A stretch of 60,701 nt of DNA from Candidatus Gastranaerophilales bacterium. GTDB lineage: Bacteria; Cyanobacteriota; Vampirovibrionia; Gastranaerophilales; Gastranaerophilaceae. Every line of letters begins with the position of its first letter. Position 1 is the stretch's first letter. Positions 35,182-43,530 of this stretch are shown one piece after another. Where the stretch lies: contig CALUYO010000009.1 of assembly GCA_944325005.1 (NCBI GenBank), forward strand, positions 1-60,701, in the 5' to 3' direction. The notes under the pieces were generated by a model that saw only the letters and a list, made by a program, of their open reading frames with translations, did no database searches and was not told the DNA's origin. The translations under genes and the position numbers were made by a program.

Positions 35182-35234
35182 TTTTACCCCGGTAATGCAT
35201 CTCCGGTAAAAATTTTTTATTCCGGAGGTGCATT
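35182..35234 (+). terminator. Attenuator-like alternative hairpins after the capsid gene
   Basis: Structure A: TTTTACC..GG with CCGGTAAAA, then ATTTTTT, a terminator eight bases past the capsid stop. Structure B: AATGCATCTCCGG (35194-35206) with CCGGAGGTGCATT (35222-35234), 12 of 13 pairs plus one G-T. The two share the CTCCGG arm and cannot form together, so this can end or pass transcription, setting capsid to downstream protein ratio. Confidence 0.55.
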
Positions 35235-35259
35235 GTTTAAAAAAATAATGAGGTAGTTT

Positions 35260-35493
35260 ATGTTTGATAAGTTAAAAGAAACAATAAAAGAGCTTGCAAA
35301 AACCGCTGTTTTTAAAGCGGAAGAAGCTCTGGGAAGCAAAAAAGGGCAGGAAAAGAAGGAAATGGCAATTAAATATGTTATTGATAAAATTCCTTTGCCT
35401 GCTTTTTTAAAGCCGGTAATTTCAATTTTTTTGTCATCTTTTATAGATGACGCAGTTGAACTTGCGGTTGAATATATGAAAAGTGAGGAATAA
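35260..35493 (+). CDS. Small amphipathic protein in virion cluster, possibly holin-like
   Basis: A 77-residue protein with a charged N-terminal helix, a Lys-rich loop and a C-terminal hydrophobic stretch (LPAFLKPVISIFLSSFIDDAVELAV), a pattern similar to LLH-type phage holins. It follows the attenuator and precedes the scaffold-like gene. The holin role is a guess based on layout. Confidence 0.5.
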   Translation: MFDKLKETIKELAKTAVFKAEEALGSKKGQEKKEMAIKYVIDKIPLPAFLKPVISIFLSSFIDDAVELAVEYMKSEE

Positions 35494-35497
35494 TGTT

Positions 35498-36121
35498 ATG
35501 AATGGACAAAATATACAAAATATTTCATCCTATGCCGGTAATCAGCAAGCGGCGCAAGGAGTTCAACAGCCTTTGAATAACAATGCAGAAACATTTAAAC
35601 AGATGGCTGTTAATGATTTAAAAACGATAAAAAATCTTGTACAAACAGGTGTTATGACCCAGGAACAAGGACAAAATTTAATGAATTATGTTACTCAAAA
35701 GGCGTTTGAAAAGTATACATTAAGTCAACAGAACGGTCAGATACCTGCTGCAGGACAAATGCAAAACAGTGTTCCGCCTGAATTTTTTAATAGAGACGGA
35801 AGAATTGATGTTTTTGATTATTTAAGGAACTCAAATGTCGCATTTGATGAGGATGAACTCTCTAAAATATCTGCACTTATAGAAAAAATAGAAAATACGG
35901 CAGTTGAAAGATATTTGAGAGAATTGCAGCACGAAAAAACATTAAACAGCGAAAATGAAAGCGCAAAACAGAGATTGCGTGCAAATGCACAAAACTCCGG
36001 TTATGACGGCTTAAATAATTTGGTTTTTACTCGTGAACAAATCGGCAAAATGAGCGGCGCAGAATTTGCTAGACACGAACGTGCGATTATGGACCAATTA
36101 AAAAAAGGTCTTATAAAATAG
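35498..36121 (+). CDS. Scaffold-like phage protein
   Basis: A 207-residue protein, Gln/Asn-rich at the N-terminus and helical and charged elsewhere (EDELSKISALIEKIENTAVERYLRE), with the ending HERAIMDQLKKGLIK. A helical, hydrophilic protein next to the capsid gene is what a scaffold looks like, including a basic C-terminal helix. ATG at 35498 has AGGAAT upstream; a GTG at 35483 overlaps the previous gene. A terminator follows. Confidence 0.5.
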   Translation: MNGQNIQNISSYAGNQQAAQGVQQPLNNNAETFKQMAVNDLKTIKNLVQTGVMTQEQGQNLMNYVTQKAFEKYTLSQQNGQIPAAGQMQNSVPPEFFNRDGRIDVFDYLRNSNVAFDEDELSKISALIEKIENTAVERYLRELQHEKTLNSENESAKQRLRANAQNSGYDGLNNLVFTREQIGKMSGAEFARHERAIMDQLKKGLIK

Positions 36122-36146
36122 CAATATTCAAAAAATCTTTTAGGGA

Positions 36147-36176
36147 AAAACAGTCTTATTTTAAGACTGTTTTTTC
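36147..36176 (+). terminator. Rho-independent terminator
   Basis: ACAGTCTTA and TAAGACTGT flank a 3-base loop, with a T run after. Confidence 0.85.
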
Positions 36177-36199
36177 TTAAAAGCTTGGAAAGGAAGTTT

Positions 36200-36838
36200 A
36201 TGAACTATTTAGAACTTATAAATAAATGTCTTGTAGAATTAAATTATAAACAGGTTAATGCATTTTCGGAGCTTACAAAAAATGATCATAAGAAATTGAA
36301 AAATATTTTAAACATATTAAATTCGGAAATTTGCGGGTTTGACAGATGGAGTTTTCTTCTAAGAAAAGCGGAACTTGTTTTACCAGAAAATACAGGAGAA
36401 ATCGAAAATTCAATTGACGGCAGAATTGAAACCTTAATTGCAGATGGAGCTAAGTTTGATTATTATGACGATTTTGAAACGTTTTTTGTTAACTCTCAAC
36501 CTCAAAATACGTATAGTTTGTTTAATGATAAAATTTTGCTTCCGATTTTTAATAAAGACAAAAATATAGAAATTTTGTACTATACAAAAAATTGTGCAAA
36601 GAGTTCTGAAGGTGTTGAAAAATATTCAATGGAGTATGCAGACGATTCTTCTCTTATTCCTGATCCGTTTGCAGAGCCTTTGCTGGTGTATGGCGCCTGT
36701 ATGCGTTTGAAAGGCAACCCCCAGCATGTTCGTTTTAACTACTGGTACAGTATGTATAAGGAGGCTCTTGCAAACATGCGTGCAAGAATTTCAGCAAGTA
36801 TGGATGAGGCACCCTCAGTAAAATTGCATAGAAGGTAA
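36200..36838 (+). CDS. Phage head-tail adaptor / tail accessory protein
   Basis: A 212-residue protein of the P22 gp4 type: an N-terminal helix (LELINKCLVELNYKQV), KKLKNILNILNSEICGFDRWSFLLRKAEL and the C-terminal PLLVYGACMRLKGNPQHVRFNYWYSMYKEALANMR helix set, quoted in parts. Such proteins dock below the portal. ATG at 36200 has GGAAAGGAAG upstream; a TTG at 36185 overlaps that site. Confidence 0.65.
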   Translation: MNYLELINKCLVELNYKQVNAFSELTKNDHKKLKNILNILNSEICGFDRWSFLLRKAELVLPENTGEIENSIDGRIETLIADGAKFDYYDDFETFFVNSQPQNTYSLFNDKILLPIFNKDKNIEILYYTKNCAKSSEGVEKYSMEYADDSSLIPDPFAEPLLVYGACMRLKGNPQHVRFNYWYSMYKEALANMRARISASMDEAPSVKLHRR

Positions 36839-36885
36839 GAAGGTGTATTTCAATATTTTTTACAGGTTTGTGAAACTTAGTGCGT

Positions 36886-36927
36886 CTACATACGTAGCAT
36901 AAAAAAAACAGGAAGTTTAAAATTCAT
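36886..36927 (-). CDS. 13-codon micro-ORF (MNFKLPVFFMLRM) antisense in the virion cluster
   Basis: On the minus strand a strong promoter (37006-36978) leads to AGGAGG (36938-36933), a 5-base gap and ATG at 36927, encoding a hydrophobic 13-residue peptide ending at TAG. The reading frame runs through a terminator hairpin and its T run (36941-36901). It could be a leader peptide, a type I-like toxic peptide, or a short regulatory RNA whose coding is chance. The signals are strong; the function is unknown. Confidence 0.4.
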   Translation of the reverse strand: MNFKLPVFFMLRM

Positions 36928-36941
36928 TTTCCCCTCCTGTT
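36901..36941 (-). terminator. Minus-strand terminator overlapping the micro-ORF
   Basis: AACAGGA and TCCTGTT flank a 21-base loop, followed on the minus strand by eight T. Confidence 0.55.
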
Positions 36942-36977
36942 AAGATTTACACTAGCCGAAATATAAATAGCATGATT

Positions 36978-37006
36978 ATTATACAATTTTTTTTCAAAAA
37001 TTTCAA
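36978..37006 (-). promoter_or_regulatory. Strong minus-strand promoter in the virion cluster
   Basis: TTGAAA (37006-37001), exactly 17 bases, TATAAT (36983-36978) on the minus strand. Transcription would start near 36971 and give an RNA of about 70 bases up to the T run. Confidence 0.6.
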
Positions 37007-37057
37007 ATTATACAAAGATTTGTAAAGAAAAATACATAATTTATACCATACAGGACG

Positions 37058-37492
37058 ATGAAACAACTATCAAAACAACAAAAGAAATTTGTTACAGAAT
37101 ATATAAAATCTCTTAACGGAGAGCTTTCTGCCAGAAATGCAGGTTATAAATCTGCAGATCTGAAGGAAACCGCATCCAGACTTTTGTCGGAAGATTTAAT
37201 TATTAAAGAAATAAAATTTCAGTTAAAAAATCAAATATCTTCTTTAAGAGTCAATAAAGGATATGTGGTTCAAAAACTTTTACAAATTGCGGAATTTTCT
37301 CTTGAGGAAGAAGACATTCTTGATAAAGAGGGATGTGTCACTGGCAAAAAGAAACTCCGTGACACATCTGCAGGTTTGAAGGCTTTGGAAAGTCTGTGCA
37401 AATACTTGGGTTTCAGTTCCTCGCAGGATGAGGCTGAATATAAATCCGCAAAAATTATAACAATTTCAAACCTTGATGACAGCAAAATTTAA
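37058..37492 (+). CDS. terS: Terminase small subunit
   Basis: A 144-residue Terminase_2-type protein: LSKQQKKFVTEYIKSLNGELSARNAGYKS is the usual N-terminal HTH, then ETASRLLSEDLIIKEI and GYVVQKLLQIAEFS. It recognises the packaging site for TerL. It lies five genes and 4.7 kb before terL, an unusual separation for phages, where the two are normally adjacent. Confidence 0.8.
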   Translation: MKQLSKQQKKFVTEYIKSLNGELSARNAGYKSADLKETASRLLSEDLIIKEIKFQLKNQISSLRVNKGYVVQKLLQIAEFSLEEEDILDKEGCVTGKKKLRDTSAGLKALESLCKYLGFSSSQDEAEYKSAKIITISNLDDSKI

Positions 37493-37507
37493 AAAAGGAG
37501 AATTTTT

Positions 37508-37858
37508 ATGAAAAACAGTAATGCAGAAGAGAGACTTTTGAATAACGCCTCTCTGGAAGATCTTATAAAAATGAAGATTGAAAAAGAGTTTATGGAAGAT
37601 ATGAAAAAATCGAAAAATAAAACTATTCCTAAAATTTATACTAATATAAAAAATGTTCCTCCTGACAAAATTTTCTCTAAATATGCCATATTCAAATATT
37701 TTAACCGTCATACAAAATGCGAAACTTATGTTAACGGAGTTCAGGCAGACGGAATACTCGGGATTCAAAACAGCATAAGAGAAAAGATGCTTAAAGGTGA
37801 ATTAAATGCCTTTACTACCGATGATGCTTATGTGAAATTTGAGAAAGCGGTATTTTAA
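37508..37858 (+). CDS. Hypothetical protein in virion cluster
   Basis: A 116-residue charged, helical protein (Lys and Glu-rich head, then NVPPDKIFSKYAIFKYFNRHTKCETYVNG in part). A perfect AAGGAG ribosome site is present. The stop overlaps the next ATG by one base (TAATG), so it is coupled to the GNAT gene. It could bind DNA or the terminase; no family recognised. Confidence 0.55.
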   Translation: MKNSNAEERLLNNASLEDLIKMKIEKEFMEDMKKSKNKTIPKIYTNIKNVPPDKIFSKYAIFKYFNRHTKCETYVNGVQADGILGIQNSIREKMLKGELNAFTTDDAYVKFEKAVF

Positions 37859-38352
37859 TGGCTGAATTTAGAGATCCTTTTGATAGTCCTGCTTTTTTTG
37901 AGCAGGCTTTATTTTTATACACAAAATATTTGAAGTATCTTGAAGATGATTATGCATTGAACGGATTAACGGTTTACGATTATTTTTATAATCTTGTACA
38001 GAGAACTGCTCCTTTCTTTTTTGTCATAGTAGAAAGAGATACCGTAAGCGGTTTTGTATATCTTGATAATATTATCGGGAACTGTAATATGTTTCACAGT
38101 GCTGAGCTTACGACCTGTTTTGACAGGCGATTTTGGGGCGACTACACAAAAGAATGCGCTAAATTCTTTATAAATTACTGTTTTGAGAATTACGGCTTAA
38201 AAAAGATTAAGGCGCTTGTTTATCCGGATAATAATCGAGTGAAAACGCTTTTAAAGAAATCAGGTTTTGTAAAAGAAGCATTGCTCAAAAATGAAACTTT
38301 AAGAAATGGAAAGTTACAGGATATAGAAATATATTCGGTATTTAAAAAGTAG
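37858..38352 (+). CDS. GNAT-family acetyltransferase in virion cluster
   Basis: A 164-residue GNAT protein: FFFVIVERDTVSGFVYLDNII, FWGDYTKECAKFFINYCFENYGLKKIKALVYPDNNRVKTLLKKSGF (here split) follows the RimJ/phage GNAT pattern with the N-x-R-x-x-x-L-L-x-K-x-G-F ending. Such genes are common beside phage portal genes, but the substrate is unknown. It is coupled to the preceding gene. Confidence 0.75.
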   Translation: MAEFRDPFDSPAFFEQALFLYTKYLKYLEDDYALNGLTVYDYFYNLVQRTAPFFFVIVERDTVSGFVYLDNIIGNCNMFHSAELTTCFDRRFWGDYTKECAKFFINYCFENYGLKKIKALVYPDNNRVKTLLKKSGFVKEALLKNETLRNGKLQDIEIYSVFKK

Positions 38353-38383
38353 GTCTTAAAACAATTAGTAAAGGTGGTAAAAA

Positions 38384-40042
38384 ATGAAGATAGAAACAGA
38401 AGATTTAACACAGAAACTTTCTGATACGGAAGAGAAATTTTTATCTGCAAGTATAATAGATAAATATGACAGATTTAATGAACAGCGAAGCGCACAGCTC
38501 ACAGATATAAAGCTTGTTAGAGACGCAATATATAATTGCGATATTCCAAAAATAAACGGCTGGGATAACAGAGTAGAACTTCCTGATATTTATGAACTTG
38601 CTCAGACATTAAAATCACATATAAGTGAGAATTTGTATTCACACCCGGACGCAATGTTTGATGTATCCGGAACTACTCCGCAGACTCAAAGTTACGCAAA
38701 CAGGCAGAAAGCTATGCTTGTAAATACTTTTGAACAAATGAATATTGAAAATGAAATTGAGAAGGTTATTGACGGAATAGTTGAAACAGGCGAAGCTACT
38801 CTTTTTGTCGGCTGGGAAACAAAGATTAAATCTATAAGACGTGCTAAAACTATTGAAGAGCAAATTCTTACACCTGATAAAAAAAGTTTTACAATTGATG
38901 AAAAGATTATTTACGATAATGCAAAGGTTAAATATATCAAATCTGAAGACTTTGTTTTTGACAAATATAATCGAGATAATTGGGATAAGTGTGCAAAAAT
39001 TTACAGAACCTATTCAACAATAGATGAACTTTATTCAGATAAAGCAAATAACCTTTTGGATGACAGGAAGTTGGAAATATTGAAAGGAGTGGTGGCTTCA
39101 AGAAAATCGCAAAATAATGATGAAAACGCTGTGGAAGGCAAAAAAGTAGAAATTTTGGAATTCTGGGGAGATATTGAGTTATCAGACGGAACACTTTTGA
39201 AAAATTGGCTGATAGTTGTTGCAGCAAGACGTGAAATAATACGTTTTGAAAGCAATCCGTTTGTGATAAATCCGTTTATTCACGCAAATATTATAGAATC
39301 TCCTGTTACAGGCAGAGGGATTTCTCCTCTAAGAGTAGCCTTAATTCTGAATAGTCTTGCCTCAACTATATTGAATAAGCAGATAGATGCGCTTACTTTA
39401 ATGATGAATCCTCCTTATCTTGCTCCGAAAGGCTGTTTTAAAGGACAGCAGGATGTAAAACCCGGAAAAATTATAGAATACGATGCGGCATTAATGCCTA
39501 CAGCACCGACTCCGTTGTCATTTGACAAAGCTATGGTCGGCTGGGATTTCTTAAATTATTTTAAATCAACAATTGAAAGTGCAACGGGAATTTTTAAGAA
39601 TATGGCAGGAAACCTTCAGTCAGCAGAACGTACCGCAACGGAACTTAATTATTCTGTAAGCGGTCAGGAAGCACGATTAAATATGATGTTAGATGCAATC
39701 AACAGAAAAATAATTGTTCCTATGGTAGAAAAAACTGCTGAAATAATTTCGTATTTCAAACTTGGGAAAGAGCTTATCGGCGTTAATGACAGGGGTAAAA
39801 CAAGCTTTATGGAAATTGATGATAATGTCAGAAACGCAAACTATGTTTATCGATATGGAGATAGAAGGGCATCATTTGAGAGAAAATCCCGCTTAAAAGA
39901 GTTGTTTGAAGTAGTGAGTTCATTTGCTCAAGTGCCTGAGGTTGAGGAGAAAATTGATTGGCTTGAGTGTTTTAAATTTGCACTTGAACAATACGGGATA
40001 GAGAACGCAAATAATTTTTTACTTGAAGAGAATAAATCATAG
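38384..40042 (+). CDS. Phage portal protein (podovirus type)
   Basis: A 552-residue protein with the layout of short-tailed phage portals: a charged N-terminal wing (DKYDRFNEQRSAQLTDIK), the crown/clip region, VTGRGISPLRVALILNSL and TEL-rich stem-helix region (SAERTATELNYSVSGQEARL), and a helical C-terminus. AAAGGTGG precedes the ATG. It would form the dodecameric ring for DNA packaging. Confidence 0.75.
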   Translation: MKIETEDLTQKLSDTEEKFLSASIIDKYDRFNEQRSAQLTDIKLVRDAIYNCDIPKINGWDNRVELPDIYELAQTLKSHISENLYSHPDAMFDVSGTTPQTQSYANRQKAMLVNTFEQMNIENEIEKVIDGIVETGEATLFVGWETKIKSIRRAKTIEEQILTPDKKSFTIDEKIIYDNAKVKYIKSEDFVFDKYNRDNWDKCAKIYRTYSTIDELYSDKANNLLDDRKLEILKGVVASRKSQNNDENAVEGKKVEILEFWGDIELSDGTLLKNWLIVVAARREIIRFESNPFVINPFIHANIIESPVTGRGISPLRVALILNSLASTILNKQIDALTLMMNPPYLAPKGCFKGQQDVKPGKIIEYDAALMPTAPTPLSFDKAMVGWDFLNYFKSTIESATGIFKNMAGNLQSAERTATELNYSVSGQEARLNMMLDAINRKIIVPMVEKTAEIISYFKLGKELIGVNDRGKTSFMEIDDNVRNANYVYRYGDRRASFERKSRLKELFEVVSSFAQVPEVEEKIDWLECFKFALEQYGIENANNFLLEENKS

Positions 40043-40064
40043 TGCCGCATTAGCGGCACTTTCT
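40041..40064 (+). terminator. Rho-independent terminator after portal
   Basis: AGTGCCGC and GCGGCACT around an ATTA loop, then TTCT. The stem begins at the portal stop codon. Confidence 0.7.
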
Positions 40065-40127
40065 CCCTTAAATAAACACGACCAAAAGTATTATATACAA
40101 ATAAGAGTTTTTTAGTAGAATATAATT

Positions 40128-40586
40128 ATGAAAAAAATAATTTTAGTAATAATGTTAATACTCTTTCAAATACCTGTTTTCGGTGAAGATATTCCTCCAC
40201 GCGGAGTAGAGATGACAAAGGAAACTAATCCAATATTCTGGAGCTATTTGGAGGATTATAGTTGTGCATTAAAAGAAGCGTTTGAAGATGCAAAGATTTT
40301 TCACCTTCGGGGTTGGGGAGCTGCTTACGAATTTATAATAACCCGTAACGGTGAAATTAAAGACTTGAAGGGTTCTGTTTTCCAAAATGATTACTATAAC
40401 AAAAAAGTAAAAGATGTAATATTATCCGTAAAGCCCTCCCCGTTTTATGAAGGTATGAATGCAGAAGATATGCTGTTTGATGTTTATTTAGGTTATCAAA
40501 GTTATGAAGATATAGATATATATAATGGATTTCATATTAAATATAATAGAGATATTTTTGGAATAAGTATAGATCTAGACAAATAA
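40128..40586 (+). CDS. Secreted TonB-C-like protein, copy 1
   Basis: A 152-residue exported protein: signal peptide with cleavage after about residue 19 (VFG-ED), then a small alpha/beta domain where FIITRNGEIKDLKGSVFQND and KKVKDVILSVKPSPF resemble the TonB C-terminal fold. Copy 2 follows at 40615. It sits between portal and lipase genes as a cargo (moron) gene rather than a virion part. Function unknown. Confidence 0.6.
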   Translation: MKKIILVIMLILFQIPVFGEDIPPRGVEMTKETNPIFWSYLEDYSCALKEAFEDAKIFHLRGWGAAYEFIITRNGEIKDLKGSVFQNDYYNKKVKDVILSVKPSPFYEGMNAEDMLFDVYLGYQSYEDIDIYNGFHIKYNRDIFGISIDLDK

Positions 40587-40614
40587 AATTAAGAAATAGT
40601 TTGAAAGCATGATA

Positions 40615-41073
40615 ATGAAGAAACTAATTTTAGTAATAATGTTAATACTCTTTCAAATACCTGTTTTCGGTGAAGATATTCCTCCACGCGGAGTAGAGAT
40701 GACAAAGGAAACTAATCCTATATTCTGGAGTTATTTGGAAGATTATAGTATAGCATTAAAAGAAGCCTTTGAAGATGCAAAAATATTTCACCTTCGGGGT
40801 TGGGGTGCCGCTTATGAATTTATCTTAACGCGTAACGGTGAAATTAAAGACTTGAAGGGTTCTGTCTTTCAAAATGATTACTATGACAGAAAAGTAAAAG
40901 ATGTAATATTATCAGTAAAGCCCTCCCCGTTTTATGAAGGTATGAATGCTGAAGATATGCTGTTTAGAGTTTATTTAGGTTATCAAAATTATGATGATAT
41001 CTATATACATAGTGGATTTCATCTAAGATATGACCGAAAAATTTTTGGAATAAGTATAGATTTAGATAAATAA
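40615..41073 (+). CDS. Secreted TonB-C-like protein, copy 2
   Basis: The second copy of the preceding gene, 152 residues, with the same signal peptide and core. Changes cluster near the end (from about residue 118: D to R, D to Y, N to S, D to K), which suggests that the C-terminal face diversifies. The ATG at 40615 matches copy 1; an upstream ATG at 40609 is two codons earlier. A terminator follows. Confidence 0.6.
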   Translation: MKKLILVIMLILFQIPVFGEDIPPRGVEMTKETNPIFWSYLEDYSIALKEAFEDAKIFHLRGWGAAYEFILTRNGEIKDLKGSVFQNDYYDRKVKDVILSVKPSPFYEGMNAEDMLFRVYLGYQNYDDIYIHSGFHLRYDRKIFGISIDLDK

Positions 41074-41103
41074 TTAAGAATAGCTGAGAAGTATGATTTT
41101 TAC

Positions 41104-41131
41104 AAACCGCTGAGAACAGCGGTTTTATTTT
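41104..41131 (+). terminator. Rho-independent terminator
   Basis: AAACCGCTG and CAGCGGTTT with a GAGAA-type loop, then TTATTTT. Confidence 0.8.
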
Positions 41132-41160
41132 AATGTGAAAAAATAGAAAGGAAGGTAAAC

Positions 41161-42222
41161 ATGAACAAACATGCAATGGCTAATGAATACAAAATTTTAT
41201 GCTCGGAAGCAAACAAAATGGTGAAAATGAAAGATGGTGCCACTACATCAAACGGTTGGACAAAGATTGACGGTGATTATGACCGACGAAGCAATTTTAA
41301 AGCTGTTCTTTATGAAAAAGATGGACAATATGCTATTTGCTTTGTGGGAACAGACAGGTTCAGTGCAAAAGACTGGGGTGCAAATGCTAAAATGGCTTTG
41401 ACAGGTGAAAGTAAACAAATTAAACTAGCTCAAGAATTTGCAGAGAATATGCTAGATAAGCCATATGGCTTAAATTCTAAAAACACTGTTTCAATCGGAC
41501 ATTCTGAAGGCGGTACAGAGGCAACGGTTGTTGGTGTTCAATATGGACTTAAGACTACAACTTTTAACGCTTATGGTGTCGGCGGAGATTATGTTGATAA
41601 GAATAAAAATTATGACAATCTGGTGACAAATTACAGAGATCCGCATGATCCGGTTTCAAAACTAAAAGAAAATGTTGGAATAACTTATATTATACCTAAT
41701 ACCCAGAACTGGTTTATGGCAAAAACTCCGTTCGGCTCTGTTCAGTCCCATGGTATTGATAATATGGGAGATTGTACACAGTCTGTTCCGTTGAACGAGT
41801 ATAAAAAATCACATCCGTTCTTTATTAATAAAATTTCTGATGTTGATATTACAAGACAGGACATCGCAAATATGGAGCCTGACTTATTCAAAATATATGA
41901 AAGCGAGATTGATAATCGTCTTGCAAATAACCAAATAGGTGATTTGCAGCAGGAAAATACTCCTAACCCGTTTGGGAATTTGGGGAAAGAAACTTTTGAT
42001 GAAGCCGGTGGATTAATCGGAAATAATAATTATTCAGAGTTTAATAAGTATCTTATGGCAATGGCTTCTTCTCCAATGCAAGAACGTAAGCAAAATTCAG
42101 AAAACTCCGGAGAAAGCAGAGAGTCCGGGAAATCCAAATCTTCATCAGGAAAAAGTTCAGGCAGCTCATCAGAAGGTAAATGGGTTACTATTAACGGAAA
42201 TCACGTTTTAATTAAAGATTAG
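41161..42222 (+). CDS. Virion-associated lipase-like hydrolase
   Basis: A 353-residue protein with an alpha/beta hydrolase core: YAICFVGTDRFSAKDWGAN (oxyanion region) and the nucleophile elbow SIGHSEGGTEA (Ser about 115), with a likely acid in DPHDPVSK and His in QSHGIDNM. After a Ser/Gly/Lys-rich linker the end is GKWVTINGNHVLIKD, a short module often found at the C-termini of phage head-morphogenesis and MuF-type proteins. It may be carried in the virion. It has no signal peptide. Activity is inferred. Confidence 0.65.
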   Translation: MNKHAMANEYKILCSEANKMVKMKDGATTSNGWTKIDGDYDRRSNFKAVLYEKDGQYAICFVGTDRFSAKDWGANAKMALTGESKQIKLAQEFAENMLDKPYGLNSKNTVSIGHSEGGTEATVVGVQYGLKTTTFNAYGVGGDYVDKNKNYDNLVTNYRDPHDPVSKLKENVGITYIIPNTQNWFMAKTPFGSVQSHGIDNMGDCTQSVPLNEYKKSHPFFINKISDVDITRQDIANMEPDLFKIYESEIDNRLANNQIGDLQQENTPNPFGNLGKETFDEAGGLIGNNNYSEFNKYLMAMASSPMQERKQNSENSGESRESGKSKSSSGKSSGSSSEGKWVTINGNHVLIKD

Positions 42223-42228
42223 GGAATT

Positions 42229-43518
42229 ATGTTATACAAATTATTAAAAGCTCAGAGGGAATTTTTAGAAATTCCCCATGATTATACATTGGATGTTGCG
42301 GTTTATCAGGGTGGTTACGGTTCGGGAAAAACTTTTGCAGGTTCGCTTCTGGGAATTTTGCTTGCATTAAAATTCCCTGGCGTCCGCGGACTTGTAGGCG
42401 CCCAGACTTATACTCTTGTAAGAGATACGACATTACAAACTTACTTTGAACATTTAGAAAATTTCGGTTTTGTTGAAGGTTTAGACTACGAATGGTCATC
42501 AACTTTGCAGAAACTTTCTTTTAAAAATGGCTCAGAAATTCTTTTCAGACATTTTGACGAACCGAATAAATTAAAGTCTTTAAATCTGGGCTTTGTAGAA
42601 ATTGAGGAAATGTCTGATATTCCGTATGACACTTTTAAAATGCTTCTCGGGCGTATGAGGCAGAGGGTTAAAAAAGTATGGAAAAATTTCACATACCGTA
42701 TTTTCGGGCATACAAATCCAGAGATGCAAAGAGGGTGGATTTACAAAACTTTTGTGGAAAATCCGGCTCCGAATTACAGGCTGATTACGGCTCCGACAAC
42801 CCAGAATATTTATTTGCCCGAAGGCTTTTGTGATGAATTGAAAAAACTTTATGATGAACAGTATTACAATATTTTTGTTCTTGCTCAGAACGGGGAATAC
42901 AATAACGGACTTGTAATAAAAGATTTTACTGATGCAAATATAAAAGACATTACATATCAGCCGGATATGGATTTGCATATTTCTTGCGACTTTAATGTTG
43001 ATCCTATGTGCTGGGTTTTTGCGCATAAAACTGATGATAAAGTTTTTTATTTTGACGAAATTGCAATGGAAAATACAACAACCTCAAAAGCCTGTGATGA
43101 ATTTTACAGACGATACCCTAATCATAAAGGAAAAGTAATTGTTAACGGCGATGCATCAGGCGATAACAGAAGCTGTACAAGCGAATATACAAATTATGTA
43201 ATAATCAAGAAAAAGCTTCTGCAATACGGCTATGATGTAGAAATTCAGATAAAAGCATTTAATCCGCCTATAAAAAACAGAATTATGGCATTTAATGCAA
43301 AAGTCCGTTCCGCTGACGGCGAAATTTGTCTGTTTGTGGATAAAAAATGTGAGAAACTTCTTTATAACATTTATAACCTTAAATACAAAGAAGGTTCTTC
43401 CAAAATAGATATTCCGACTTACCAGCAGATTAAGCAGTCAAAAGAACTTAAATTTTTATCTCACCCTATGGATGCGGCATCATATCTTGTTGATTTTTAT
43501 TGGCCGATAACGCTTTAA
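42229..43518 (+). CDS. terL: Terminase large subunit
   Basis: A 429-residue packaging motor. Walker A GGYGSGKT is at residues 28-35, Walker B LGFVEIEEMSD near 120, then coupling GHTNPEM and a nuclease domain with SCDFNVDPMCWVFAH and NGDASGDNRSC acidic residues. Both ATPase and nuclease look intact. It follows the lipase gene by 6 bases. The position at the 3' end of the cluster, far from terS, is unusual. Confidence 0.88.
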   Translation: MLYKLLKAQREFLEIPHDYTLDVAVYQGGYGSGKTFAGSLLGILLALKFPGVRGLVGAQTYTLVRDTTLQTYFEHLENFGFVEGLDYEWSSTLQKLSFKNGSEILFRHFDEPNKLKSLNLGFVEIEEMSDIPYDTFKMLLGRMRQRVKKVWKNFTYRIFGHTNPEMQRGWIYKTFVENPAPNYRLITAPTTQNIYLPEGFCDELKKLYDEQYYNIFVLAQNGEYNNGLVIKDFTDANIKDITYQPDMDLHISCDFNVDPMCWVFAHKTDDKVFYFDEIAMENTTTSKACDEFYRRYPNHKGKVIVNGDASGDNRSCTSEYTNYVIIKKKLLQYGYDVEIQIKAFNPPIKNRIMAFNAKVRSADGEICLFVDKKCEKLLYNIYNLKYKEGSSKIDIPTYQQIKQSKELKFLSHPMDAASYLVDFYWPITL

Positions 43519-43530
43519 AGAAAGGAAATT

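Larger units (their letters stand above)
40128..41073 (+). repeat. Tandem gene duplication
   Basis: Two consecutive 459-base reading frames are nearly the same; the proteins differ at about 15 of 152 positions, most of them in the last 35 residues. The first 350 bases are close to identical, so the duplication is recent or kept alike by conversion. Confidence 0.9.
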
